A stretch of DNA of 48,021 bases from an uncultured Desulfatiglans sp. Its GTDB lineage: Bacteria; Desulfobacterota; DSM-4660; Desulfatiglandales; Desulfatiglandaceae. Both the position numbers and the translations under genes were made by a program. Shown in pieces: positions 18,658 through 25,996 of this stretch; positions within the stretch are counted from its first letter, which is position 1; each line of letters begins with the position of its first letter. The notes below the pieces were generated by a model. The model searched no databases. It had not been told where the DNA came from and worked only from the letters and a program-made list of their open reading frames with translations. The stretch is taken from positions 3,421,465 to 3,469,485 of the forward strand of contig LR026961.1 of the NCBI GenBank assembly GCA_900498135.1, given 5' to 3'.

Positions 18658-19077
18658 CTATTTCCGCAGTGGGATCTCCCATTTCTTATTGTATTTCCAG
18701 ACCGCGGTGCGGCTTACGCCGAGGCGGCGACCGGCCTCGGCCTTGTTCCAGGCGCATTCGTCGAGGAGTTCGAGCAGGCCGTCGCGGGTGAGCGGCTGGG
18801 GCGGCCAGCCGCTGTTCGCGGGCGGGGCCTCCTGCGGGAGGAGGCCGGCCTCCTCCGCCTCGTGGCGCGCCTTCTGCAGCTCCGTCAGGTCCGTAACCGT
18901 CTCGACGACGCCCTCGATCGTTCCCTGCTCATCCCTGACGAGCCGGGCGCTCTTGATGACCGGCACGTCGTGCCCGTCTTTGTGGCGCAGGAAACACTCC
19001 CTCCCGTCGAGGCGTCCATAGGTGAGGATGCCGCATTCAGAATAGGCGTTGAAGGACGGAAAAGCGGTTTTTTTCAA
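18658..19077 (-). pseudogene. Doubly deleted copy of the sigma-54 activator (PAS fragment plus Fis HTH, no AAA+ domain)
   Basis: A 139-codon open frame nearly identical to two separate parts of the activator at 23983-25368. It keeps residues about 70-134 (end of PAS, '[14 protein letters not shown]') joined directly to residues about 402-461 (Fis-type helix-turn-helix, '[20 protein letters not shown]'). The whole AAA+ ATPase and the start of the PAS domain are lost. Both junctions keep the frame. The first codons ([12 protein letters not shown]) come from sequence matching the region just upstream of the intact gene. A small HTH protein could still be made and might compete for DNA sites, but decay is the simpler reading. 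Confidence 0.8.
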
Positions 19078-19092
19078 GGCCGCTTTGGCCGG

Positions 19093-19160
19093 CCCGGGCA
19101 GAAAAGGGCGCCGGACGCTCTTCCCTCGCTTTGGACGGTGGGAGGGGGCGGGCGCAGCCG
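19093..19160. repeat. Intergenic repeat, copy A
   Basis: About 68 bp resembling 28815-28882 (roughly 80% by eye, shared core GGAGGGGGCGGGCGC). It lies between the truncated activator copy and the first DUF4143 ATPase. The hairpin seen in the other copy is not preserved here. Confidence 0.55.
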
Positions 19161-19191
19161 GTGAGGACGCACATCTATTTCCGGATCGACA

Positions 19192-20427
19192 TCAAATGGC
19201 GCTGACGGGAACGGCATAGACCGAATCGGTCAGGGGCAGCGCCTGCCGGACAAGGCATATCAGCGCCCCGGGGCCGACGGGCAGGGAGAGGCGGTCCAGC
19301 ACCCCGAAATGCCGGATGTCGCGGGTGCCGGGCGAGGCCGTCTTTTTGATCTCGATCGGATAGGCAGTGCCGTCCTGAATGATCAGGAGGTCGATTTCTT
19401 TCTGATCCTTGTCCCGATAAAAGTGGAAAGGGGCCCGTTTCCCGCTGTGCCACCAGCCTTTGAGCAGTTCTCCCAAGGTCCACGTCTCCAGGACGGCCCC
19501 GGACATGGCCCCAGCCTCCAGGGTTTCAGGGCTCGACCATTCCGTCAGATAAGCGCACAGGCCCGTATCGAGGAAGAAGAGTTTGGGCGTCTTCACCAGG
19601 CGTTTGGTCACGTTGGTGAAGTAGGGCTCCAGGAGGTAGACGATTCCGGAGGTCTGCAGGATGGAGAGCCAGTTCCTGGCGGTGCCGGTCGAAACCCCGG
19701 CGTCGCGCCCGAGCTCCGCCAGGTTGAGCAGCTGCCCCGTCCGCGCTGCAGCCCCCCGGAGGAACCGCAAAAAGGCCATCTCATCGCCGACTTTGGTCAG
19801 GTCGCGGACATCCCGCTGCAGGTAGGTCTGGACATAGGAGCTGTAGAAGAGATCCCGGTCGACGGCCTCGTGGAGTGCGACCGCGGGGAAACTCCCGCGC
19901 CAGATCAGGCGGTAGAGTTCATTGAGGGGGATGGGGGCTTCGGCAGCGGCGCGCTCGAGCACAAGCTCCGGCCAGGGGACGAACGGCCGGGAGTCCGCGG
20001 CGCGCCCCGCCGACTCGAGCCTTGACAACCCCAGCATCTGCACGATGCCCACCCGGCCGGCCAGCGATTCCGACAGATTCCGCATGAGGTGAAAGTGCTG
20101 GGAGCCGGTGAGCCAGAACGCGCCCGGCCGCCGGTCCTGGTCGACGGCCATTTTGATGTGGGGCAGGAGTTCCGGGGCGTATTGAATCTCGCCGATCAGC
20201 AGGGGCGGGGTGTAGCGTTGGAAGAAGAGCGCCGGGTCGTTCCTGGCGAGTTCGAGCACCAGAGGGTCGTCCAGGGTGACGAAGGCCCTCTTTTCACCGC
20301 TCAGATGCTTCAAGAGAGTGGTCTTCCCGACCTGCCTGGCCCCGGTGAGGAGGAGCACCGGAAAGTGCTCCGCAGATGCGGCAAAAAAGCCCTCCAGGGT
20401 GCGGGGGACATACATGGGCTTCTCCAT
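19192..20427 (-). CDS. DUF4143-type AAA ATPase (ATP-binding protein), copy 1
   Basis: A 411-residue P-loop ATPase. Walker A is 'GARQVGKTT' (about 29-37). The AAA_14 region is followed by a sensor-type 'LTGSQHFHLM' and a winged-helix middle region. The C-terminal DUF4143 part has a PD-(D/E)XK-like signature: 'FYRDKDQKEIDLLI' then 'YPIEIKKT'. The Walker B region reads 'LLIGEIQYAP' where the family normally has Asp before Glu, so the Mg-binding Asp is Gly here. The role of this family is not established; members are common in islands and near toxin-antitoxin genes. Start is ATG 20427; an internal Met lies four codons later. A fragment of its P-loop region recurs at 31247-31300. Confidence 0.85.
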   Translation of the reverse strand: MEKPMYVPRTLEGFFAASAEHFPVLLLTGARQVGKTTLLKHLSGEKRAFVTLDDPLVLELARNDPALFFQRYTPPLLIGEIQYAPELLPHIKMAVDQDRRPGAFWLTGSQHFHLMRNLSESLAGRVGIVQMLGLSRLESAGRAADSRPFVPWPELVLERAAAEAPIPLNELYRLIWRGSFPAVALHEAVDRDLFYSSYVQTYLQRDVRDLTKVGDEMAFLRFLRGAAARTGQLLNLAELGRDAGVSTGTARNWLSILQTSGIVYLLEPYFTNVTKRLVKTPKLFFLDTGLCAYLTEWSSPETLEAGAMSGAVLETWTLGELLKGWWHSGKRAPFHFYRDKDQKEIDLLIIQDGTAYPIEIKKTASPGTRDIRHFGVLDRLSLPVGPGALICLVRQALPLTDSVYAVPVSAI

Positions 20428-20443
20428 ATGCGTCTAGTATGCG

Positions 20444-20483
20444 ATGCAATTGCATAATAGCCGCATGCCCTCGACCCCGTCAA
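20444..20483 (-). promoter_or_regulatory. Promoter and palindromic operator of DUF4143 ATPase 1
   Basis: Minus strand: -35 TTGACG (20478-20483), 18-bp spacer, -10 TATTAT (20454-20459). A perfect 12-bp palindrome ATGCAATTGCAT (20444-20455) covers the -10 edge and expected start point, suggesting repressor control. Confidence 0.5.
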
Positions 20484-20539
20484 GGGCGAATGATCTCGCC
20501 ACCGTATGCCGCTGCCGGCGCATCGCTCATGGGGCCCTT

Positions 20540-20785
20540 CTATGCGCGCAGGATCGACTCCCCGTACTGCAGCACGTTCGCGTCGGCGGAAAGAAGGGAT
20601 ATGCCTTCCGTTTTTGCCTGCGCAATGAGGATGCGACCGAGTTTGATCACGATTTCCCAGATGCTCGCAGCGCTGAAAAGAAGCGTGTTTTGGGGAGAGG
20701 TCAGCAGCGAACGGGCCTTCACCGAAAGCTTCTCAGGCTCGCCGGCAGCCCAAAGGAGAACATGGGTGTCCAGGAGAAGCTTCAC
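20540..20785 (-). pseudogene. PIN-domain (VapC-type) toxin with internal in-frame deletion
   Basis: The N-terminal part matches VapC-like PIN proteins: 'LLLDTHVLLWAAGEPEKLS' with the first catalytic Asp, then 'LLFSAASIWEIVIKLGR' with the conserved Glu. The sequence then jumps directly to 'ILIAQAKTEGISLLSADANVLQYG', the normal C-terminal part. About 45 residues between, including the conserved Asp of the 'DPFDR' region, are missing, so the product is 81 instead of about 125-130 residues. The frame is kept. The upstream antitoxin gene overlaps it by 4 bp and looks intact. RNase activity is unlikely. Confidence 0.78.
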
Positions 20786-21030
20786 TTGGTTCGGCCTTCG
20801 AAAAGCTCGAGGATCTGGGAGGCCCCCAGCGTATCGAAATCATCCGGGGTGAGGATCTGATCCCTCAAGAATCCGAGCCTGCCGGCGACACCCCGCTCCT
20901 CTTGGGACAAGGGCAGGACCTTCACCATCGGCTTGCCGGCCTTGGCGATGATAAAAGCGTTGCCGCGCGCCGCTTCCTCGACCAGGCGGGACAGGTTTGT
21001 TTTGGCCTCATGGATATTGTACGTTTGCAT
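20782..21030 (-). CDS. Phd/YefM-family antitoxin
   Basis: An 82-residue antitoxin: N-terminal 'MQTYNIHEAKTNLSRLVEEAARG' DNA-binding fold with 'AFIIAKAGKPMVKVLPL', then a C-terminal toxin-binding tail ending in 'ILELFEGRTK'. Its last codon overlaps the PIN toxin start (ATGA, 20782-20785). It probably represses its own promoter (21064-21092). With the toxin deleted it may persist as an orphan, perhaps acting as an anti-addiction module or repressor. Confidence 0.85.
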   Translation of the reverse strand: MQTYNIHEAKTNLSRLVEEAARGNAFIIAKAGKPMVKVLPLSQEERGVAGRLGFLRDQILTPDDFDTLGASQILELFEGRTK

Positions 21031-21046
21031 TACATACTCTGCTTGA

Positions 21047-21092
21047 TTTAGTTTACAAAGCTAAGTTTAGCCACGATGAGATTTCGTGTCAA
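21047..21092 (-). promoter_or_regulatory. Promoter and direct-repeat operator of the Phd antitoxin gene
   Basis: Minus strand: -35 TTGACA (21087-21092), 17-bp spacer, -10 TAAACT (21064-21069). Two similar nonamers, TTTAGTTTA at 21047-21055 and CTAAGTTTA at 21061-21069 (plus-strand reading), flank the start point and fit antitoxin binding sites. Confidence 0.45.
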
Positions 21093-21149
21093 GATCATTC
21101 GTTGGTCGCCTATGCAGATCCTCTGCCACGGATGGCTTCGCTGGCGGGC

Positions 21150-21235
21150 TCCCAGGCGGAAAGGTTGTATGGCTGGAGCGCAAGCTGCGGGAGGTGCAGG
21201 GGGAGGTCCCTTAGCGGACAAGGGGGCGGAGTTCC
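21150..21235 (+). pseudogene. Scar of fused histidine-kinase fragments
   Basis: Bases about 21157-21181 resemble a PAS-domain segment of kinase genes (protein AERLYGWSA; compare 13149-13173). Bases about 21179-21233 match the last codons, stop and 3' flank of the kinase ending at 17458 (protein RKLREV-GEVP, then GCGGACAAGGGGGCGG). Two separate kinase pieces have been joined. Confidence 0.65.
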
Positions 21236-21250
21236 GGCCCTATGGAGCGG

Positions 21251-21410
21251 TTCCTTAAGTCAAGGAAAATATGAGAGAGCGGGTGGCGGCGGTGAACACC
21301 GGAAACCAGAATAATCCATTCGTTTACTGACTAAATTTAGCAAAATTTAGTCACTTTGGACGCCCATTTTCACCAAAATATAGTCAGTAAACGAGGGCTG
21401 AAAACAGGTT
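21251..21410. repeat. 160-bp direct repeat, copy A (downstream of ATPase 2)
   Basis: Aligns over its whole length with 22717-22876 (about 90% identical by eye, same orientation). It starts with the hairpin TTCCTTAAGTCAAGGAA. It also holds a 13-bp inverted repeat CGTTTACTGACTA ... TAGTCAGTAAACG, with a second inverted repeat TGACTAAATTT/AAATTTAGTCA nested at its left end. The two copies bracket exactly one gene, the DUF4143-type ATPase. Confidence 0.85.
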
Positions 21411-21414
21411 GCTT

Positions 21415-22692
21415 CTAGGCTTCGAGCAGCCATTCCTGCATCCCCATGACTCGGATCCATAAAGGGATGTCCAGCCCGCGCTCCACGCTCTCAGCAAGAA
21501 TCAGCCCATCGACCTCGCCCAGCATCTGCCTTCCCGCTGTGAGGCCTTTCAACTCCCGCGCGAGATTCGCCCGGTCGAGCCGCTCCGTGACCTGAATGAG
21601 CCGGGGTGGGCAGCCTGTCGGGAGAAAAACGAAATCGCATTCCCAGCCGTTCCTCGCAAAAAAGATCTCTTCCGTTTGGCCCCGCAGGTGCCTGAAAACA
21701 ACATTCTCCAGGCGTTTGCCCCGGTCCTCGGCAAAGGCGTAGTGCAGGGCCGACGCAAAACCGTTGTCATACAGGTAGACCTTCTTGTTGGTCATTTCCC
21801 GCTTGATGACGGCCGGGTCGTAGCGCTCGACGCTTGCAAGCATGTAAATGGTGAAGATCTCGTCGGCCATACGATAGAGGGAGTCTTTTCCAATGGAAAA
21901 TCCCCTCGATTTGAGGTCATTGTAAAGCTTGTTCACGGAAAATTCTTTTGTGAACGAACCGACGAGCCGTTTGAGGACGTATTTCAGAATGGCGGTGTCC
22001 CGGATGGCAAAGCGCTCCACAAGGTCCCGGTAGAGCGTCACGTTGAAATATTCCTGGAGGAGGCGTGCTTTGAAGCGGTCCTCGATCTGGGCCACCTCGG
22101 GAAATCCTCCCCACAGGCAATACCGATCGAACGCGTTGCCGATCAGGGCCCTGTTTTGGCTCGAATCGAGATCGGTTGCGGAGATATCCATGAAGTCGAG
22201 GTACTCCGCGAACGAAAGGGACAGGATCTCGAAGGAGAGGCTGCGACCCCTGAGGGAGGTCGCGATTTCCCTTGAAAGAAGCCGGGCGTTCGAACCGGTC
22301 AGGAACACATGCCGCGAAATGGCGTCGGCCGTCCGGCGTACAAATTTTTCCCAGTCGGGCAGTTCCTGGATCTCGTCGAAAAAGAAGTAGACATCCCCCA
22401 TCTGCTGTTCAGGGTATAGCTCTCGATAGGCGTCGAAGATCAGGTCGTATTCCCCCTCGAGAACCAAACGTTCATCTTCGAAGTTGAGATAAACCATCCG
22501 CTTCCTGGGAATGCCCTCCTTCTCGAGGTCGGACATGAGCTGATAAAGGTAGTAGGTTTTCCCTGCGCGGCGGGGGCCGACGATGACGACGATTTTGGCC
22601 AGATTCGATGGGACGTCGAGGGCCCTGCGCCGGAATTCCGGCAGGGGGGAGCGATGGAAATCAGCGATGATTCTCTTTAGAACAGTCTTCAT
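21415..22692 (-). CDS. AAA ATPase with DUF4143-like C-terminus, copy 2
   Basis: A 425-residue P-loop ATPase of the same broad family as the one at 19192-20427 but clearly diverged. Walker A is 'GPRRAGKT' (about 39-46) and an intact Walker B is 'YFFFDEIQELPDW' (about 101-113). 'VFLTGSNARLLSRE' acts as a sensor region, and a winged-helix region and a C-terminal nuclease-like part ('GWECDFVFLP') follow. The gene sits between two 160-bp direct repeats, and its own remnant is found at 18491-18636. Its promoter uses a -35 element inside repeat B. There is no Shine-Dalgarno sequence, and the predicted start point lies 1-2 nt before ATG 22692, so a leaderless message is likely. The function of the family is unknown. 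Confidence 0.88.
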   Translation of the reverse strand: MKTVLKRIIADFHRSPLPEFRRRALDVPSNLAKIVVIVGPRRAGKTYYLYQLMSDLEKEGIPRKRMVYLNFEDERLVLEGEYDLIFDAYRELYPEQQMGDVYFFFDEIQELPDWEKFVRRTADAISRHVFLTGSNARLLSREIATSLRGRSLSFEILSLSFAEYLDFMDISATDLDSSQNRALIGNAFDRYCLWGGFPEVAQIEDRFKARLLQEYFNVTLYRDLVERFAIRDTAILKYVLKRLVGSFTKEFSVNKLYNDLKSRGFSIGKDSLYRMADEIFTIYMLASVERYDPAVIKREMTNKKVYLYDNGFASALHYAFAEDRGKRLENVVFRHLRGQTEEIFFARNGWECDFVFLPTGCPPRLIQVTERLDRANLARELKGLTAGRQMLGEVDGLILAESVERGLDIPLWIRVMGMQEWLLEA

Positions 22693-22700
22693 ATCAGGAA

Positions 22701-22729
22701 AATATATGGAAATGTTTTCCTTAAGTCAA
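22701..22729 (-). promoter_or_regulatory. Promoter of ATPase 2, partly inside the direct repeat
   Basis: Minus strand: -35 TTGACT (22724-22729), 17-bp spacer, -10 TATATT (22701-22706). The -35 lies in the TTCCTTAAGTCAAGGAA hairpin of repeat B, which could also be an operator. Confidence 0.6.
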
Positions 22730-22876
22730 GGAAAATATTAGAAAGCGGCTGGCGGCGGTGAACACCGGAAACCAGAACAATCCATTCGTTTGGTGACTAA
22801 ATTAAGCAAAATTCAGTCACTTTGGACGCCCATTTTCATTAAAATATAGTCAGTAAACGAGGGCTGAAAATGGGTT
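22717..22876. repeat. 160-bp direct repeat, copy B (upstream of ATPase 2)
   Basis: Same orientation and length as 21251-21410. The 13-bp inverted repeat is slightly decayed on one side (CGTTTGGTGACTA versus TAGTCAGTAAACG). It supplies the -35 of the ATPase promoter. Confidence 0.85.
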
Positions 22877-22948
22877 ACGGTTTTTCATCGTCTGGGCAAA
22901 TACCGACTCCACGTCCCGGGGGTGAGAGGGATGAGCCTTTTCATAACA

Positions 22949-22997
22949 GTTTCCGGATTGGAAACGGGGTTGTACCGGGAAATCATTTCCGGATGGA
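22949..22997 (+). repeat. Solo terminal module of the palindromic element family
   Basis: One 36-bp minisatellite unit (TTTCCGGATTGGAAAC ...) ending in the family's right terminal inverted repeat CATTTCCGGATGGA. The palindromic core is absent. It lies just downstream of the HTH antitoxin gene (minus strand, stop 23004) and may act as a transcription terminator or hairpin. Confidence 0.7.
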
Positions 22998-23003
22998 TAC
23001 CCA

Positions 23004-23363
23004 TTAAATTCCGAATTGAACCATAAAATCCGTCGCCTCGACTACAGGCCTTAATTTGCGGTCTCGCTTTTCGATCTTCACGATACCGTAGCGGGCCATC
23101 GTTTTGAGCGTCCGCGACAGGTTGCTGCTGCTGCGCCCGGTCACCGCTTCCAATTCTTTGAGCGATTGAGGTTTATGTTTCAAAATGGTCTTCAATAGCC
23201 ATTGGTTTTCATTACTTAGAACCTGGGCCATGGACTGTAGCGATTCGAACCATATTTTGGGTTCATCCGGCTGTGGTTGGTATTCTCCGTTGGCGATGGC
23301 CAAGGTGCGCTTCTTGTAATCCTCATAGGACAGAATGCCGATATGGAGTACTTTTCGGTTCAT
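23004..23363 (-). CDS. HTH transcriptional regulator/antitoxin (HVO_A0114-like, COG4190 type)
   Basis: A 119-residue winged-helix protein: 'SNENQWLLKTILKHKPQSLKELEAVTGRSSSNLSRTLKTMARYGIVKIEK' is a MarR/ArsR-like helix-turn-helix with wing (the Ser-Ser-Asn-Leu-Ser-Arg recognition helix is evident). It begins 4 bp after the stop of the TumE-like toxin gene, with AGAGG before the ATG. This pairing (DUF6516/TumE-type protein followed by an HTH protein) is a known toxin-antitoxin arrangement. It probably neutralises the partner and autoregulates. Confidence 0.8.
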   Translation of the reverse strand: MNRKVLHIGILSYEDYKKRTLAIANGEYQPQPDEPKIWFESLQSMAQVLSNENQWLLKTILKHKPQSLKELEAVTGRSSSNLSRTLKTMARYGIVKIEKRDRKLRPVVEATDFMVQFGI

Positions 23364-23367
23364 TTTT

Positions 23368-23967
23368 CTACCTCTGATATTGGCTCATGATTCGGTCGAC
23401 TTCGCGCCAGAAATCATGGAGCAACTCGCCTGCAGATTCGTATTCGTAGGGGGAAATGACATTGAATTCATGTTTGTGATCCCAGGAAATTTTCCTGGCG
23501 CCGTAGCGCTTGGTCTTGGGTTTGAAGGCGTGTGCATTGTCAAAGCCAAGCAGTCGCCGGTTGTTTCGGTCGTGCAAGGTCAGGCAATACCGGACTCCAT
23601 GAGGGATATGGGGTTCCGGGGCGACCCGGAACGCCTCGAATTTTGTCCAATAACCCTTATCCATAAAGAAAATCTCACCATCCAAATTCAGCAAGGTGGC
23701 AAGGCTTTCATCGTCCTCAGAAGGTCGTCCGATCTCCATGTCGAAATAGATTATCACCAGGTGATAAGGTATGCAAGCTTTTTTCATGAGCGTGGGCTGT
23801 TTGCTGTTTAGAACCTTGGTGGGTTGCTCCTGGGCCAAGCCCACCTGTTTGCGGATTTCGGCCAGGTTGCTGTGCTTTAAGTTCTTCACGGTGTCGGCAT
23901 GGGGTTGCCCAAGGGCGGGGTCCGGAATCCGCAGCAAATTGACTACGAGGGTCAGCGTTCCCTGCAT
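23368..23967 (-). CDS. TumE-like (DUF6516) toxin-family protein
   Basis: The part from about residue 61 onward (Met at 23787) is a DUF6516/TumE-type protein: 'LLNLDGEIFFMDKGYWTKFEAFRV', 'HGVRYCLTLHDRNNRRLLGFDNAHA' and 'HKHEFNVISPYEYESAGELLHDFWREVD'. The His and Asp residues in 'FDNAH' and 'WDHKHEF' resemble the family's conserved positions. The first 60 residues do not look like the family and may be a fused scar or simply an upstream extension. Neither start has a strong ribosome-binding site. The long start lies 15 bp after the stop of the sigma-54 activator. The HTH antitoxin follows 4 bp downstream. Confidence 0.75.
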   Translation of the reverse strand: MQGTLTLVVNLLRIPDPALGQPHADTVKNLKHSNLAEIRKQVGLAQEQPTKVLNSKQPTLMKKACIPYHLVIIYFDMEIGRPSEDDESLATLLNLDGEIFFMDKGYWTKFEAFRVAPEPHIPHGVRYCLTLHDRNNRRLLGFDNAHAFKPKTKRYGARKISWDHKHEFNVISPYEYESAGELLHDFWREVDRIMSQYQR

Positions 23968-23982
23968 GGCGGGCGCATGCCT

Positions 23983-25368
23983 CTATTTCCGCAGTGGGAT
24001 CCCCCATTTCTTCATGTACTTCCAGACCGCGGTGCGGCTTACGCCGAGGCGGCGGCCGGCCTCGGCCTTGTTCCAGGCGCATTCGTCGAGGAGTTCGAGC
24101 AGGCCGTCGCGGGTGAGCGGCTGGGGCGGCCAGCCGCTTTTCGCGGGCGGGGCCTCCTGCGGGAGGGGGGCGGGGCGGTAGGCGAAGCGGCGGATCTCGA
24201 CTGGCAGATCGAAGACGTCGATATAGTCTCCGGCGCACAGGACGAAGGCATGCTCGATGGCGTTTTCGAGTTCACGCGCATTGCCCGGCCAGGGGTAGTC
24301 CATCAGGATCCGCATGGAACTCTTCGTGGCGCCTTTGATGGCCAGGCCGGTCTTGCGGTTTTGCAGTTCGATGAAGTGGGTGACGAGCCAGGGGATGTCC
24401 TCCTTGCGCTCGCGCAGGGGCGGGATGAGGATCGGGAACACCTTGAGCCGGTAAAAGAGATCCTCCCGGAAGGCGCCCTGCTGGACCTGGGTGAGGAGGT
24501 CCTTGTTGGTGGCGGCGATGATCCGGATGTCGATCCTGCGCTTGCGGGATTCCCCGACGCGTTCGATTTCCCGCTCCTGTACGACCCTCAGGAGCTTCAC
24601 CTGAATGAACGGGCTGATCTCGGCGATCTCGTCCAGGAAGATCGTTCCCCCGTCGGCCTCTTCGAAGCGGCCGACCCGGTCGCGGATGGCCCCGGTGAAG
24701 GCCCCTTTGACATGCCCGAAGAGTTCGCTTTCAAGGAGCGTCTCAGAGAGCGCGCTGCAGTTGACGGTAACGAAGGGCATGTTTTTCCGGGCGCTGTGGT
24801 GGTGGATGGCGCTGGCGACGAGTTCCTTGCCGGTGCCGCTTTCGCCCTGGACGAGGATGGTGGCCTCGCTCGCCGCGGCCGCCTCGATGGCCGAGAAGAC
24901 CTGCTGCATGGCGTGGCTCTTGCCGATGATCTGGTCGAAGCGGTGGGTCTCGCCGAGGCGCCGGGCGGCCTCCTCCGCCTCGTGGCGAGCCTTCTGGAGC
25001 TCCGTGAGGTCCGTAACCGTCTCGACGACGCCCTTGATCGTTCCCTGCTCATCCCTGACGAGCCGGGCGCTCTTGATGACCGGCACGTCGTACCCGTCTT
25101 TGTGGCGCAGGAAACACTCCCTCCCGTCGAGGCGCCCATAGGTGAGGATGCCGCATTCGGAGATGCCGGTCGGGCAGCTTGCCTGAAAGCACTCGGTGAA
25201 GTTCAGGAGGGCGCAGGGCTGCCCGATCGCCTCCTCGGCGCTGTAACCCGTGATCCGTTCGATCGACGGGTTCCAGGAGGTGATCCGCCCCTGTTCATCG
25301 AGGGTGAACACCCCGTCGGCCATGGACTCGAGCAGCAGGCTCGAAAATCTGGGATCCAGTGTCCGCAT
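23983..25368 (-). CDS. PAS-containing sigma-54-dependent transcriptional activator
   Basis: A 461-residue enhancer-binding protein. It has an N-terminal PAS domain (about 10-130), a short linker, then the AAA+ domain: Walker A 'GESGTGKE' (about 175-182), the sigma-54 contact loop 'GAFTGA' (about 222-227), and Walker B 'GGTIFLDE' (about 240-247). A Fis-type helix-turn-helix (about 420-458) is at the C-terminus. All signature elements are intact, so it should activate sigma-54 RNA polymerase in response to a cytosolic signal sensed by PAS. It is divergent from the thioredoxin gene, and a near-consensus sigma-54 promoter lies after that gene (25998-26012). A deleted copy sits at 18658-19077. Confidence 0.95.
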   Translation of the reverse strand: MRTLDPRFSSLLLESMADGVFTLDEQGRITSWNPSIERITGYSAEEAIGQPCALLNFTECFQASCPTGISECGILTYGRLDGRECFLRHKDGYDVPVIKSARLVRDEQGTIKGVVETVTDLTELQKARHEAEEAARRLGETHRFDQIIGKSHAMQQVFSAIEAAAASEATILVQGESGTGKELVASAIHHHSARKNMPFVTVNCSALSETLLESELFGHVKGAFTGAIRDRVGRFEEADGGTIFLDEIAEISPFIQVKLLRVVQEREIERVGESRKRRIDIRIIAATNKDLLTQVQQGAFREDLFYRLKVFPILIPPLRERKEDIPWLVTHFIELQNRKTGLAIKGATKSSMRILMDYPWPGNARELENAIEHAFVLCAGDYIDVFDLPVEIRRFAYRPAPLPQEAPPAKSGWPPQPLTRDGLLELLDECAWNKAEAGRRLGVSRTAVWKYMKKWGIPLRK

Positions 25369-25402
25369 AGGCGTTGAAGGACGGAAAAGCGGTTGTTTTA
25401 CG

Positions 25403-25476
25403 GCCGCCTTTCGCGGTCCGGAAAATGGGTTTTATCCGTGCCGCCTTTCCCGGTCCGGAAAATGGGTTTTATCCGT
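25403..25476. repeat. 37-bp tandem repeat (2 copies) upstream of the sigma-54 activator
   Basis: Units at 25403-25439 and 25440-25476 differ at one base. They lie between the activator start codon and the GTAACGTTAC palindrome, so they form its 5' leader or regulatory region. Confidence 0.85.
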
Positions 25477-25503
25477 TGCAGGATGAACCGGCATAAAGAA
25501 TAA

Positions 25504-25513
25504 GTAACGTTAC
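25504..25513. promoter_or_regulatory. GTAACGTTAC palindrome (candidate operator)
   Basis: A perfect 10-bp palindrome downstream of a TTGACA hexamer read on the minus strand (reverse complement near 25531-25536). It would sit in the spacer of an activator promoter. The half-site recurs four times at 26223-26266. Confidence 0.45.
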
Positions 25514-25644
25514 CGGGTTCCTTTGTCAAGGATATCGCGGGCCGAGCGGGAGCCTGATGGCGATGTGCGGCACAATAATTGAAGTAGCTCGAAGGATGCA
25601 GGAGTTCACAGAGGTGTCGGCGGGTTCGCTTCGGGCGCCTGGGG

Positions 25645-25989
25645 ATGGAGAGAGGATTGGGTTTGATCTCGGAAAAGAAGGCGGGAAAGTTACACAGGGG
25701 GAAAGACCATGGGTTGACGGTGGTCCATTTCGGCGCCCCCTGGTGTGCGCCCTGCTCCCTTCAGGATCCGATCATGAGGGAGCTTTCCAGGCGGTACAGG
25801 GGCAGGGTGCGCATGGCCGCGGTCGATATCGACCGGAACCCGGATGCGGCCGTGCAGCTCGGGATCGAGTGCATTCCGACCGTGGTGATCTTCCGGGATG
25901 GCTTAGAAGTGAAGCGCTTCCTGGGACTTCAATCGGCTGACGTTCTTTCGGCCGCCATCCGCTCGATCCAGGGCGCAGAAGAGGCGTGA
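25645..25989 (+). CDS. Thioredoxin-family protein
   Basis: A 114-residue single-domain thioredoxin fold: active site 'WCAPC' (about 33-37) on 'VVHFGAPWCAPC', cis-proline in 'ECIPTVVIF' (about Pro78), and C-terminal helix. There is no signal peptide, so it is a cytosolic dithiol-disulphide oxidoreductase. The WCAPC motif differs from the classical WCGPC. It is divergent from the sigma-54 activator gene. A sigma-54 promoter begins 9 bp after its stop, so what follows is likely a separate transcript. It may receive electrons from the FTR-type reductase encoded at 43.2 kb, but that is speculation. Confidence 0.88.
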   Translation: MERGLGLISEKKAGKLHRGKDHGLTVVHFGAPWCAPCSLQDPIMRELSRRYRGRVRMAAVDIDRNPDAAVQLGIECIPTVVIFRDGLEVKRFLGLQSADVLSAAIRSIQGAEEA

Positions 25990-25996
25990 AGAGTTC

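Noticed and set aside
18482-18682. 66-codon minus frame as a real small gene
   Set aside because: It is a fusion of an antisense stretch of the truncated activator copy with the ATPase remnant.
23899-25377. 492-codon plus-strand frame across the sigma-54 activator
   Set aside because: Exact antisense shadow of a fully conserved activator gene.
25557-25940. Alternative frame overlapping the thioredoxin gene
   Set aside because: The thioredoxin frame has the WCAPC site and cis-Pro; this one has no family features.
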